Shown here piece by piece: positions 36,290 to 48,973 of a DNA stretch of 64,000 nt. Numbering within the stretch: the stretch's first letter is position 1; each line of letters starts with the position of its first letter. Below the pieces are notes generated by a model. That model made no database searches, had not been told where the DNA came from, and saw only the letters and a list, made by a program, of their open reading frames with translations. Made by a program: the position numbers and the translations under genes. The stretch lies in NCBI GenBank assembly GCA_026120185.1, contig JANUWF010001819.1, positions 744,001 to 808,000 on the forward strand. Direction: 5' to 3'. The DNA is from Voacanga thouarsii (lineage: Eukaryota > Streptophyta > Magnoliopsida > Gentianales > Apocynaceae).

Positions 36290-37500
36290 CGAGGAGGCAA
36301 TTACTGATGCCGATGCGAATCTATGGCATGAAGCAATGAAAGCCGAGATTGAGTCTATGTACTTCAATTAGGTTTGAGATTTTGTAGCTTCACTTGAAGG
36401 AATAAAACCCATTGGGTGTAAGTAGGTGTACAAGAGGAAGAGGGGAGCTGGATAGGAAGGTGGATACCTTCGTAGCTAGGCTTGTGGCAAAAGGGTATAC
36501 TCAGAAAGAAGGGATCGATTATGAGGAAACCTTTTTCCCCTGTGGCCATGCTTAAATCCATCCGTATCCTCCTTGCCATCGCATGTCACTATGATTATGA
36601 GATATGACAAATGGATGTCAAGACAGCATTTTTGAATGGCCATCTTAGCGAAGACATCTATATGTCCCAACTGGAAAGTTTTATTGCTAAAGGCCAAGAA
36701 CATATGATTTGCAAGTTTAAGAAGTCCATTTATAGATTTAAGCAAGCATCGAGAACATGGAACATTCGTTTTGGTGAAACTGTGAAGTCTTATGATTTTA
36801 TTCAAAACGAGGATGAACCATGTGTGTACAAGAATCTTGAGAGGTTTAATGTGATTTTTCTTGTCTTGTGTATATGTGGATGACATTCTATTCATTGAAA
36901 ATGATGTAGGATCATTGTTATCTATAAAGGTTTGGCTATTTAGTCAATTTAGTATGAAGGACTTGGGAGAAGCCAACTACATTTTCAGAATTAGACTTCT
37001 TAGAAATAGAAAGCAGAGAATGTTAGGATTATCCCAAGTCGCATATATTGACAAGATACTGGCCAAGTACAACATGGACTCATGCAAGGGTACTCTGATC
37101 CCTTGCAGATATGGGTTGTCTCTTTCTTCAAGGGACTGTCCTAAGTCTCGAGAAGAAAAAGACAGGATGAGTAGGATTCCCTACGCTTCGGCTGTGGGAA
37201 GTCTCATGTACTCCATACTGTGTACTAAGCCAGATATCTGCTTTGCCATAAGCTTAGTTAGCAGATATTAGTCAAATCTTGGGGAAGGTTCATTGGCATG
37301 CTGTAACGCATATTCTTAAGTACCTCAAAGGAACCTTGGAACCACAAGGAAGGGAAGCATATAGTGAGATAGTACCACCTGGACCGGGATTTCCAAAGGC
37401 GGGAAGTCGTGGGGGAACAGATTGCCTCTGAGAACAATCTAGTAGATCCATTCACCAAGCCTTTGGCTAAGGGTCTTCAAGAGACACTTAGACGCCATTA
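36290..37500 (+). pseudogene. Reverse transcriptase and residual RNase H of nested copia element
   Basis: RT pieces: [13 protein letters not shown] near 36490, MDVKTAFLNGHLSEDIYMSQ at 36611, then a frameshift before the catalytic YVDD (36871-36882). VGSLMYSILCTKPDICFA (37196-37250) is the RT/RNase H boundary. Most of RNase H is missing: the sequence passes quickly to a tail reading LVDPFTKPLAKGLQETLR (about 37440-37493). Cannot encode a working enzyme. Confidence 0.85.
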
Positions 37501-37548
37501 GGGTGGGCACCTATGGACTTACTTAGTCTTAGAGTGCAAGTGGGAGAT

Positions 37549-39577
37549 TGTTGGGAATATGCCCTTTTAGACTAGTTTTCTAATGAAAATATCGAATATG
37601 TTAATAAAATAATTTATTTGTCAGAAATCGTTTGTGAAATAATTTTCTTTATTTGTGTACATTTTCATTTGGAACAGACCCATTGTGTTTGAATAAATGA
37701 TCCATGTAAATGGAGGTCTTTCACAGTAAGGTATGGATCATGGGTTATTCAAACACATAAACAGTTGTTCTTAACCGATTGATGAGAATGAGAATCTCTT
37801 CATGTTTAGGTTATTATGTTATGAGTTTCAAATGGGGAATAGCTTACCTTTAGCCAGTGAGTAGTCCACTCACTTCATAACATAAGCGTATTTTGAATAC
37901 GTAGAATAGGACATGTAGTAGTGATTTCTAAAAAGTACTATATGGTAGAAACCTAGACTACTACCGCTATAGCGTGGACTAGTACTCTATGACTTGAATA
38001 TGAGTTGGTGGTCTGGTGAAGCTAGAAGCATATGTTTTGATATATTATAGTTGAGTTTCTATCGGAGGGCCAATATACTTGTATGTTGGGTATGCGACTA
38101 GTTAGTTAAGACAGACTTGTACAAGATAATTTCTACACTATATCACCCATTGTGGTTATCCAGATGATCTAACTATCAGGGTCCTGGGAAACATGACTTG
38201 GATGTTTGCTTTAGAGTCGCTCTCTTGGAAAGCGAAAACACTCCAGGAAGTCGTGGATCATTGGATTAGAAACCTAAGGATGGTAAATGTCTTTTAGAGA
38301 GGTGTTAGTACACTTCTTCCTCTCTAAATGTACGACGATGTGTAGAGGGGTATTTTAGTCATTTCACTTGTAGGTCGAAGACTTTGTTAATGCAGCATTG
38401 TCCTTGGGGTCAATATTTCTTTATGGTGATATTAAAAAATATTTAAAATACAAAATACATTTATTTATATGGTAGGGGTATTTTGGTCATTTTAGTAGCT
38501 AAGGCGATGTGTCTTTTTGGTCCTCGGAATAGCCCATATGTCCTAATTAATTTTTGGGTTGGGAAATTGATCTCAATTGAGAGAGTTTATTTTATTCGGA
38601 AAGTCTAATTTATTATTAGACTGGAATAAAATAAATGGAGAGAAATTTATTTTCTGGTTTAATTGGTTAATTAATTATTCAGGACCTGGGTCCAGTTTAA
38701 ATAATTAGAAAATTAATCGGGATTTAAATTAGAGGAAAATAATTATTACTTAATTATTTATTGAGTTATTTATTTAATTAAATCTCAATAAATAAATAAT
38801 TAAAGTTTAATTATTTTTTGGTTCATTTGGATTCATTAATTATTTATTGGGTTATTATTTAATCCCAAGAAAAATAATTAATGTTTATTATTTTGGACTT
38901 TTCGGGTCCAAGAAAAATAATAAATATTATATTTGCCCAATAGCCTGGACCGTAGGATTTTTCCGGACACAGTTTAGAAGATTTTAGGGTGAAGCCGAAA
39001 TTTATTTTCTAAATAATATTCGGGTATTAAATCCCGGGAATATTATTTTTATCAAAATAATTATTTTTGGTTTCATGACTCTAGGCTTTCTATGTGGAAA
39101 AATAAAATAAATATCTCTTGGCTTTCTCTCTCTCGTGCCTGTTTGTTATCCTGGCTTTTGGTTTTCTTCACCAGTTTTGGTTTTATTTGAAGAAACTGAA
39201 CCTGGAAATGGATAGCCAGAAAACTGAGGAAAAATGGTCTGATTTTTTTTTTTTCCTTCAACCCTTTGTGTGCTCACCAATTGGAAAATTAGGCTGGGAA
39301 TATTCCGTGAATTAAAAAAGCCTAGCATTAAAGCTTCCCCGGAGGAGAAGGAAGAAATGCAGTGCACTGGACAGTAGAAGCTTCACTGGATGTTCATGGA
39401 CGGGTGATGAAGAAGCTATTTTTCCAGGTTCAAAGCTTTCTTCAATATTCTTCAAGTTTTAAAGGCTCCAACAAGTATGTTTCAAGCCCACCATGATGCT
39501 TTCATACTCTATATATTGTTCATGTTCTTCCATTTTCGTCACAGTGAACATGCTCTGTGATTTCGTCAATTCCTTCA
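37549..39577 (+). repeat. 3' LTR of nested copia element
   Basis: It starts TGTTGGGAATATGCCCTTTT after the polypurine tract AAGTGGGAGA (37539-37548) and ends TTCCTTCA directly before TTACC. Frames inside (39073-39367) are LTR sequence. Confidence 0.92.
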
Positions 39578-39582
39578 TTACC

Positions 39583-40260
39583 TTTCTAGGTCACATCATT
39601 TCTGAAGAAGCCATGTCAGGAGACCCTAAGAAGATTGAAGCGATAGTGGACTGGCCAAGACCGACTGTAGCCTCTGAGGTTAGAAGCTTTTGGGACTGGC
39701 TGGTTATTATCGGAAGTTTGTGGAGGACTTCTCGAGGATTGCTACCCCGTTGACCTAACTAACGTAGAAGAGAGTCCAGTTTAAGTGGAGTGAAACCTGT
39801 GAGAAGAGCTTTCAAAAGTTGAAGGAGCTTTTGATTTTAGTACCAGTGTTAGTGTTACCCGCAAAGTCAAGAGTATTCACCATTTACCGTAACGCCTCGA
39901 AGAATGGATTAGGTTGTATATTGATGCAAAACGGTAAAGTGATAGTTTATGCCTCTCGTCAATTGAAGCCGTATGAACAGAATTACCCTACGCATGATTT
40001 AGAGTTGGCAACAATGGTCTTTGCGTTGAAGATTTGGAGGCATTATTTGTATGGGGAGATATGTGAGGTTTACACGGATCGTCAGAGCGTAAAGTATTTG
40101 TTCACACGGAAGGAGCTCAACATGAAACAACGTCGATGGTTGGAACTGGTTAAGGACTATAACTTGAGGATTCACTATCACCTAGGGAAGGCTAATCAGG
40201 ATGCAGATGCTTTGAGTAGGAAGAAGTCGGGAATTTTGGCAACATACTCACGAACCAGGA
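39583..40260 (+). pseudogene. Gypsy RT end and RNase H (continuation of 30102)
   Basis: It resumes as TFLGHIISEEAMSGDPKKIEA, then a frameshift near 39700. The RNase H domain (39840-40235) reads [52 protein letters not shown] and [12 protein letters not shown], and ends [16 protein letters not shown]: the Ty3/gypsy RNase H pattern. Confidence 0.9.
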
Positions 40261-40479
40261 TTAGCTGATTAAAGACTTTGAGAGATTGGAATTGGAAGTG
40301 GTTCGACCAACTACAGGTATTATGACCGCCCTAACAGCTAGTTCAGCATTGGTGGAGCGCATTAAGAAGCTCAGTTGTTGGATGCGGAATTGGAGAAGTT
40401 CAGGGCAGCAGCTCTTAGAGGGGAGCAACCAGATTTTTAGATTCATGAGGATGGTAGTCTATGCTTTCGTGGTAGGTTA

Positions 40480-41790
40480 TTTGCTCCTAAAGATAAAGCA
40501 TTGAGGGTTGAAGTGCTTAAGGAAGCGCACAATGCAAAACTCTCGATTCAACTAGGAAAAACCAAAATGTACAAATATCTCAAGAGGAACTTTTGGTGGA
40601 ATAGCTTGAAGCAGAGCATAGCTGAGTATATGTCTAGGTGTTTGGTGTGTCAGCAAGTCAAGGCGGAACATCAAAGGCCAGCAGGGTAATTGAAACCTCT
40701 GGAGGTTCCTATGTGGAAGTGAGAGCATATCACGATGGATTTCGTGGTTGGGTTACCCAAGTCCAAGATTGGAAAGAATACAATCTAGGTCATAATTGAT
40801 TGATTGACAAAGTCTGCTCACTTCTTACCTATGAAAGTGACTGCTTCTATGGAGGAATTGGTCTAGATGTACACGGAAGAGATTGTTCGGTTACACGGAG
40901 TGCTAGTGAGTATCGTGTCAGACAAGGATGCCAGGTTTGTATCACGAGTTTTAACAAGGCAATAGGAACGACTATCACCCTCAACATTGCGTTTCATCCT
41001 CAGACAGATGGGCAATCGGAGCGGATGATTCAGACTCTAGAGGATATGCTTCGAGGATGCATTTTGGATTTTAAAGATAGTTAGGTGGACAGCTTAATGT
41101 TGGTGAAATTTTCGTATAATAATAGTTATCATGCTAGTATCGGGATGGCTCCATATGAGGCACTCGATGGTCGAAAGTATAGGTCACCGGCATGTTGGGA
41201 TGATGTGGGTGAAAAAGTTATATCTGGTCCGAAATTGGTGCAATTAGCCTATGAGAAGGTGCAAGTGATCCGAGAAAGATTAAAAGCAACTCAGGATTGT
41301 CAAAAAAGCTGGGCGAATAGCAAGCGGAGGCCTTTAGAGTTTTAATGTGGAGATATGGTGTACTTAAAGGTCTCTCCTACTAAAGGGGTGATGAAGTTTG
41401 GCAAAAGTGGAAAGTTAAGTCCACAATATGTAGGACCATATGAGATACTTGAGAGAATTTGTGAATTGGCTTACCAGTTAGCGTTGCCATCGGTAGTGCC
41501 GAGAATTCATGGCGTATTCCATGTATCACAGTTGAGGAAGTATGTGTCGGATTCGAGTCACGTGTTGGAGGTGTCGCCTTTGCAAGTGCAAGAAAATTTG
41601 ACTTATGATGAGGTGTCGGTAAGGATTGTGGATAGGAAGTTGTAGGTTCTAAGGCGAAGAACCATTTCGTATGTCAAGGTGCAATGGTCCAATCACTCCG
41701 AACGTGAAGCAATTTGGGAATTGGAAGAGGAAGCTCGTCAGAAGTACCCATATTTGTTCGATGGCTCAAGTGCAAAAGTTTCAGGGATGA
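40480..41790 (+). pseudogene. Gypsy integrase with chromodomain-like tail (broken)
   Basis: HHCC finger: EAHNAKLSIQLG ... YMSRCLVCQQVK (40528-40660). The core is damaged around 40690-40930; NIAFHPQTDGQSERMIQTLE (40984-41043) remains. TAG at 41082-41084 and TAA at 41343-41345 interrupt the C-terminal part. KLSPQYVGPYEILER and IPRIHGVFHVSQLRKY-like sequence follow, then VQWSNHSEREAIWELEEEA (about 41680-41736), a chromodomain-like ending typical of Tekay/Del chromoviruses. Confidence 0.88.
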
Positions 41791-41813
41791 AACCTTTCGT
41801 GAAGGGGGTGGAT

Positions 41814-44800
41814 TGTGAGCCCCCAACCCAGCTCATTATTGGGCCTTTCTTTTTATGGATGTATTGGTGGGTTTAGCCCATGTGTTTAGGGGTTATTTTA
41901 ATATAGGGGGTAGTTTTGGAGTTATTTAGCAAATAGATTTGCAAGAGGGTTTTTAGTCTAATAAGAGGGATCAATTACGTTCTAGGTCTAACGTACGTTG
42001 TTTTTTGGTAGACAAGAATCCTCTACAAGAGACAGCTTTGATGAGAGGGGAAATCAGTGAGAGAAAAGAACTCGGTGAAGAGATTGTGCCAGAGGTCTCG
42101 AATCTAGATATGTCTTTCGATATTCATGTTTTGGTTCAGGTTAATTTGCGCCTAGGGCTTGATTATTGTTGAATTGGGTATAAGGGTTTGATTTAGGGTT
42201 AGTTAGGAGTGTGGCAATTGATTATATTTTAGGTTCTTATAGGCGGTTGGATACTCCGATTGTAAATTATGGATTGATTAGTCTCTGAATTTGTTTGGTA
42301 AGGAATTTATGATTTTTCTATGTTTTTTGACTTCTTGGTTTTCGAATATAAAATTATGAACCTTTTGCCAATGAATGTTATTTTCGTATTACTAAATCGT
42401 ATTGAGTATGATATATATTTAATGCTTTTAGTAGTGTAGTTGTGTGGATGAAATTGTACAAAATTAATTTTGTTTTGAGTCAGTATTGTGTTATGGAATT
42501 GATTGATGCTTGAGTTGATTTTATTAGAATATATGCCTTCTAGACTAATTTTATCTGTTGTAATTATCGAATTTATTAATAAAAAATTTATTCTAAAAAT
42601 TTATTTGTGAATTTACATTTTATTCGTGCACAATTTTCGTTTGGAAATGATCTATTGTGTTTAAGTAAGTGATCCATGTGAATAGTGATCTTTCACAGTA
42701 AGGTATGGATCATTGGTTAACACATAAATGTTTGTTCTTAACTGACTGATGAGAATGAAAATCTTATTATATATAGGTTATTGTGTTATGAATTCTAAAT
42801 AAGGAATGACTTACCTTTAGTCAGTGAGTAGTCCACTCACTTCATAGCATGAACGTGTTTCAAATACGTAGAATAAGACTTATAATAGTGGTTTCTAAAA
42901 GTACTATTTAAAAGAAACCCAAATTATTACTGCTATAGTATAAACTAATACTCTACCGTTTGAGTATGAGTTGGTGATCTGACGAAGTTAGAAGCATATA
43001 CTTTGATAGACTGTAGTTGATATTCTTTCATAGAGCCGATATACTTGTATGTTGGGTATATGTGACTAGTTAGTTAAGACAGACTGTACAAGATAGCTTC
43101 TGCGCTATATCACCTCTTGTGACTGTTCAAATGATCTAATTATTTAGGACCCTGAGGAACATAACTTGGATGTTTATTTTAGGGTAGCTCCCTTAGAAAG
43201 TAAAAACATTACAGGAGTCATGGATCATTGGAGTAGAGGTCTAAGGATGATAGGTGTCTATTATAAAGGTGTTAGTACACTTCTCCTCTCTAAATGCACG
43301 ACGATGTGTAGAGGGGTATTTTAGTCATTACACCTGTAGGTCAAAAACTTTGTTAACACAGTATTATCCTTGGGGTCAATATTTTCTTATGGTGATATTA
43401 GAAAATATTTAAAATACAAAATATAGCTATTTATATAGTAAGGGGTATTTTGATCATTTTAGTAGCCAAGACGGTATGTCTTTTGGTCCCCAGAATTGCC
43501 CTTAAGTCCTGACAAATTTGGGTTAAGAAATTGGTCTTGATAATTATGGGTTTTATTTTATTTTGTTTAAATAATCTAATTTATTATTGGATTAGAATAA
43601 AATAAAAGGCCAGATAGAAAGTATATATTTTATCTACCTTAATTGATTAATTAATTATTCAGGGCCCAAGACCCAGATTGAATAATTAGAAAATTAATCT
43701 AGATATAAACTAAATAAAATGTCTGATATTTTATATTAGTCCATTTGGGTATGTTAATTATTTATTAAACTGTTTAATGAAGCCTAAAAAATAAATAATT
43801 GGGGTTTATTATTTATGTGTGTTCAAACCCAAGAGTAAATAATTTTATCTGACTCAAAGAATAAGACCAAGGGTAAAATAAAATTTTTAAAAAATAATTA
43901 ATTAATTAAAATAAAAATAAAAAATAACATGGGATGGATCCCATGTTGTTTTGCGTGAAGGATAACAAAAAGCATGGCTGCTTTCTATTTTCATGTAATT
44001 GGGATCTCTCTCAATAGAGGATGAAAAGAAATGAAGAGGAAAAGCTTTGGAATTTTCTTTGATTGAGGAAACCCATTTTTTTATTATGTAAACACAGAGG
44101 CCAAAGAGAAGCTCTCACAGGCTTAACAAACCCAACTCTTCAAACTTTCACCGGTAGAGGAAAAGGCACCATTTCAGAAGCTCAAAAGTTTCGCGTGAAT
44201 GAGATGAAGTCAACATTTACAAGGACATAATCCAATAGCTTTAAGCATCCTTGTACAGACATCTTCTTTAGTGCTAAAAATGTCTTTTAATCACTGAGGT
44301 AAATTTTTCATTTTGTAAGCATGCTTTCGGTTTGATGATTTTTGCCATTTTCAACCTTTAGGTTTTGGGGGAATTCCTAATCTCGATTATAAATCCCTTG
44401 GCTAGGGGGATATAATACCTAATTTTCAGTTATAAGGCCCTTGCTAGGGGGATACAATACCTAATTTCAGTTCAAACCCTTCTTCTAACAGGATATAATA
44501 GTTAGGAACTGATATCAGTAAATCGAAACCTTGTACTAAAGCGTGTCTCAGATTCTATAATATGTATGATTCAGTAACGTTTTGGGTGTGTGTGAGTTCA
44601 ATTATATTTTGTTAAAATATGGTGGTTGGTTGTGTTCTCTTTTTTTGCTTTTTGGTTAGGGTATTGTGAACCTTGAAAAACCTGAAAACTAGTGGAATTG
44701 TACCCTATTTTGCTCTGAATTTTAGAATAGCTTTGTCTTTCCGGAGCAAACCCTGCGCCAACTCCATCACCCTCACCCGACGCCGGCCCAGCACTGGAAA

Positions 44801-45463
44801 ATACCGGGTTTCTTTTCTGCTTTGACCTGGCGCCGTCCCCCTCTCCTTGGCCTGACACCAACTACCTCTTGTACATCGCAATTTCGTTACTTTTCCTTTT
44901 TTTTTTTCTCTATTGGAAGCTTAGGAGTGCTTTGTTTGATTCATGAGAGTTCCTCTTGCGATGTTCAATGCTCCCTCTTAGTTCTTGGAGTGCAAACCAA
45001 CACACCATAAAGAGTTTTTCTTGCATGATGATGAATTTTGTTAACGATTTGCAAATGATAAGTATTAGTAACATGTTTAATCCCAAAAAAGCCGTAATTT
45101 TCTTACTGAGCTAGTGAGCTTATCCTTTTTTTATTATCATTTTTGCAAGACATTAGTTAGAAGAAGAGGAGTTAGACGAGTGGTTTGGGGAAGACTTGGT
45201 GTAATAGTTATTTAAAGGTTTCTGAACCTCTCATTTTATTTTCAGTTTTTCAATAGTAGAATGATGATAGATTTTGTTAATGTTAAAGTGAGAACGTTTC
45301 TTGGATTATATTATGATTTGAATTTGAGGAATTTGTATTTTGAGGTTCGATTATATTTTGATTGATTAAGTAATTTTGGGTGTTATCTGTTGGGTTTTAT
45401 TATGAGTTCGGTACTCTATTTTTAGAATGCTATTAGGTCATTTCCTGAACTTGAAGAATGACA
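41814..45463 (+). repeat. 3' LTR of the gypsy element (with solo LTR inside)
   Basis: It is collinear with 24790-27195 apart from the solo LTR (42522-44360), and it lacks the hAT MITE. It ends TGACA at 45463. The small frames at 44598-45010 are matched by similar frames in the 5' LTR (26347-26742), but they are not conserved in length and lack known domains. Confidence 0.9.
42522..44360 (+). mobile_element. Solo LTR of the TGTTGGAATAT copia family
   Basis: 1839 bp beginning TATTAGAATATATGCC and ending CAACCTTTA. The family ends TG...CA have become TA...TA. The flanks GATTT (42517-42521) and GGTTT (44361-44365) fit a 5-bp target duplication; the 5' gypsy LTR has the empty site. It resembles the LTRs at 30103 and 2676 but is well diverged. 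No internal domain, so LTR-LTR recombination removed the rest. Confidence 0.82.
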
Positions 45464-45571
45464 ACTCGATTAGTAAAAGTCTTTTTAAATTAAAGAGTCA
45501 AATTAGTGCACTACCGTAAATGCTTTGCCTAGTGTAATTCATAAAATAATAGTAAGTAATAACAATAATAA

Positions 45572-45655
<84 letters not shown>
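45572..45655. repeat. ATT trinucleotide microsatellite
   Basis: About 28 uninterrupted ATT units. The poly-isoleucine minus-strand frame over it is an artefact. The rest of 45464-46073 is geneless spacer. Confidence 0.95.
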
Positions 45656-46073
45656 TCTGTATGGTAGTTGAAAATCCATGGGGGTAGAGAAGAGGACTGA
45701 GAGTTGTCTAAGGCAGAAGAAAAGTTTTCACCCTTTTTGTTATCCACTCAAGAACGTTCCAGTACTTTCTCCATGGAGATTTCCAGAAACTGGACACGTC
45801 ATTTTTACTGAGTATTATTATATTAAAATATTTTAGATTCGCGACCTAAACTATCATTAAGAGCCATCTCCAACTTAACTGCAATTCATTTCATTAGTTT
45901 TTGTTTTCTCTTTGTACAGTGGCTAACTGACGAGAGAGTGATTAAAGCTAAGTTTCGGCGATGTACTTTTACTGAGCGATTCAGGATTCATTTAACTTTA
46001 AAAAATAATAAATTTTGAATATAAATATAGACAAAATACAAATATTAAAATATTCAGTTTAAAAGTTTATGCG

Positions 46074-46392
46074 TGTTATGAAATTTTGGTAGTGTTAGAA
46101 TAAAATTTACATAATAAGAAATTTCTAACTATTCTTTACACAAGAATTCTTCAAATTTCTCTCTTTCTTTTTTTCTCACAATTTTCTCTCACAATTCTTT
46201 CACAAAATAATGGTACATTTCAAGTTTAGAGAATAGCTCTATTTATAGAGCTCTTATTTAGTGGAATACATCATCTTCCACTAATATAAATTAGTGGTGT
46301 CTCCACTAAATGGTGGACATCCATAAAAATTCATAATTAGTGAAGCTTCCACTAATTAGTGGAGCTTCCACTAATTCAACATATTTACAACA
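46074..46392 (-). repeat. 3' LTR of copia element 2
   Basis: 319 bp. It contains a duplicated AGTGGAGCTTCCACTAATT-like palindrome (46340-46380) present once in the other LTR. TATA-like TATAAATAGAGCT lies on the minus strand near 46240. Confidence 0.9.
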
Positions 46393-46539
46393 CTCCCCCT
46401 TAGATGTCTATTATATAAAGAATATACTTCGTTAAAACCTTACTAGATAAAAACACAATGGGAAAAAAAATCGAGTGAAGGAAAAAGAGTACACTATTCT
46501 ATATGTCTGTTTATTACTCTCCCTAATGAGATGATTCCT

Positions 46540-48675
46540 TTAAATCTTTTTACCGACGCATACCGATTTTATATCTCAATCTTTCAAATATTGCAGTCGG
46601 TAAAGTCTTCGTGAAAATATCTGCAAGGTTGTCACATGATCGAATTTGTAGCACATCAATTTCACATTTCTTCTGGAGTTCATAAGTAAAGAAGAATTTT
46701 GGTAAAATATGTTTTGTCCGATCTCCTGTAATATATCCTCCTCGTAATTGAGCTTTGCAAGCTGCATTGTCTTCATAAAAAGGAGTTGGAATATCTCTGA
46801 TAGATGATAATCCACAACTTTCTCGGATATAATGAATCATTGATCTTAACCACACACATTCTCGACTTACTTCATGAATGGCTATAATTTCAGCATGATT
46901 TGAAGAAGTAGCCACTATAGATTGTTTTGTAGAACGTCATTATATAGCAGTATTTCCACATGTAAATAGATAGCCCGTCTGAGAACGTGTTTTATGTGGA
47001 TTAGATAAATAGCCAGTATCTACATAACCTATCAATGTTGGGTTAGTTTTATTTGAATAAAATAGTCCGAGATCAATTGTACCTTAGAGATATCAAATGA
47101 CTTGTTTAATTCCATCCCAATGTTGTCGTGTTAGCGAAGATCTAGCTAATATTGACAGTAAAGGCAATATCAAGTCGTGTATTATTAGTAAGATACATCA
47201 ATACACTAATTGCACTGAGATATGGTACTTCAGGACTTAGGAGTTCTTCATCATTTTCTTGAGGTCGGAAAGGATCTTTATTCACATCTAATGACCAGAC
47301 GATCATTGGAATACTCAATGGATGTACTTTGTCCATGTAAAATCTTTTTAGAACTTTTACTGTATATGTTGATTGATGAATAAATGTTCCACTTTTCAAA
47401 TGTTCAATTTGTAAACCAAGGCAAAATTTGGTTTTACCAAAATCCTTGATTTCGAATTCTCTTTTTAAATAATCAATTGTTTCTTAAAGCTCTTCAGGAG
47501 TTCCAATAAGATTAATATCATTAACATATATAGCTAATATCACAAATGTATAACCAAATTTTTTAATAAAATCACATGGATATACCTGGTCATTGTTAAA
47601 TTACGCTTTCAATAAATATTCACTAAAACGATTGAATCACATGCGCCCAGATTGCTTCAGGCCATATAATGATTTCTGCAACTTGATGGAGTAATTTTCA
47701 CAAGGATAATATTTATATGCTGCAGGCATGCGAAATCCTTTGGGAATTTTCATGTAAATATCATTTTCTAAATTTTCATACAAGTAAGCAGTGACAATAT
47801 CTAATAGTTGAATATCTATTTTTTCATGTACTACCAAACTGATAAGAAATCGGAGTGTAATAGCATCAACAATAGGAGCATAAGTTTCATCATAATCAAT
47901 ACCTGGTCTTTGTGAAAAACCTTGGGCTACTAACCGTGCTTTATAGCGTGCGATTTCATTATTTTCATTGCGCGTTCGCACAAATATCCATTTGTAGCCA
48001 ATAGATTTTACACCTTCTGGTGTTCGGACTACAGGTCCGAAGACTTCACGTTTTGTTAGTGCATTTAACTCCGATTGAATCGCATCTTTCTATCGTAGCC
48101 AATCTTTTCTATGCCGATATTCATCAACTGATATTAGTTCAGAATCATCATTATCCTGTATAATATCAAGAGATATATTGTATATAAATATATTATCAAT
48201 AATTGTTTTTATCCGATTCCAACTTCTACCAAAAGTGGTATAATTGATAGAAATTTCAATATTACTTTCATCAATTTCTGGTTCTTTGTCATCAGTTCTT
48301 TCTTGGTCTTTATCATTCTTTTCTTCAATATGATCATCTAGATCATTTAATCCTCTTTTCTTTCGAAAATTTTTATTTTTAGAACCAAGAGGTCGGCCAT
48401 GCTTCTGGCGTGCTTTTGGTTCAGCAGCTTTTGTTTTGCTGAAACTTCAAGTTGAATAGGAGCATCTATAACTGGAATATGCGATTTTGTTACTCTTCTG
48501 GAGTCAACAAAAGCATTTGGCATTTGATTTGCAATGCTCTACAAATGAATTATCTTTTGAACTTCAAATTTACATGCGCTTGTGCGCGGATCAAGATAAT
48601 TTAATGATGTTGTCCAAGCAAGATCTTTCTTATACTGTTTCTGTTCTCCCTCTAATTTAGGGAATAATGATTTCA
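46540..48675 (-). pseudogene. RT, RNase H and integrase tail of copia element 2 (broken)
   Basis: Read on minus from 48675: SLFPKLEGEQKQYKKDL and NYLDPRTSACKFEV (integrase-RT linker, same as 8021-8130 of element 1), then ARLVAQGFSQRPGIDYDETY (about 47950-47890) and SLYGLKQSG. The YVDD region (around 47520) has become YVND. RNase H ends the chain (MATSSNHAEIIAIHEVSREC, YEDNAACKAQL, LADIFTKTLPT, 46915-46550). Several stops and frameshifts. Confidence 0.88.
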
Positions 48676-48879
48676 TAAGAGAATAATGGAAAAGAAAAAG
48701 AAATGTAAGAACATTACATACATAACAAGTAGGAAATGCCAAGAAATATATTAAAAAAATCTCTATATTATTATTCTTTTTTTTCTTTGTTTCTTACTTT
48801 TCCCGGTACCATCTTTTTCCCTTCCTCCTTGTCTTTTCTTCTCCTCAGTCCCTCCACCTATCATCTACCTCTTCTTCTT

Positions 48880-48881
<2 letters not shown>

Positions 48882-48928
<47 letters not shown>
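48882..48928. repeat. TA dinucleotide microsatellite upstream of the RKD copy
   Basis: About 23 TA units, 45 bases upstream of the RKD start codon, within its former promoter or 5' untranslated region. Confidence 0.9.
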
Positions 48929-48931
<3 letters not shown>

Positions 48932-48973
48932 TCATCAGTCATTAGTAAACTTAAAAAAAACTACAAATCAGAG

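Larger units (their letters stand above)
30103..39577 (+). mobile_element. Ty1/copia element with 2-kb LTRs nested in the gypsy RT
   Basis: The LTRs (30103-32157, 37549-39577) begin TGTTGGGAATATGCCC and end TTCCTTCA. TTACC is present on both sides (30098-30102, 39578-39582), a perfect 5-bp duplication. Removing the element and one TTACC restores the host reading SVTFLGHIISEE of the gypsy RT. Primer site TGGTATCAGAGC follows the left LTR; AAGTGGGAGA precedes the right one. Gag, protease, integrase and RT are in copia order; RNase H is mostly deleted and the frames are broken. Confidence 0.95.
24790..45463 (+). mobile_element. Ty3/gypsy (chromovirus, Tekay/Del-like) element with nested insertions
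   Basis: LTRs start TGT(A/G)AGCCCC (24790, 41814) and end TGACA (27195, 45463). The flanks ATTCG (24785-24789) and ACTCG (45464-45468) form a 5-bp target duplication with one change. A degenerate primer site (TAGTATCAGAG, 27201-27211) and a polypurine tract (GAAGGGGGTGGAT, 41801-41813) are in place. Order gag, protease, RT, RNase H, integrase, chromodomain-like tail is Ty3/gypsy chromovirus order. A copia element, a hAT MITE and a solo LTR have inserted into it, expanding it to 20.7 kb. All frames are broken. Confidence 0.93.

Noticed and set aside
36364..36895. Minus-strand frames opposite the copia RT
   Set aside because: They are shadows of the RT; no motifs of their own.
45529..45747. 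Poly-isoleucine frame
   Set aside because: It is the translation of the ATT microsatellite.
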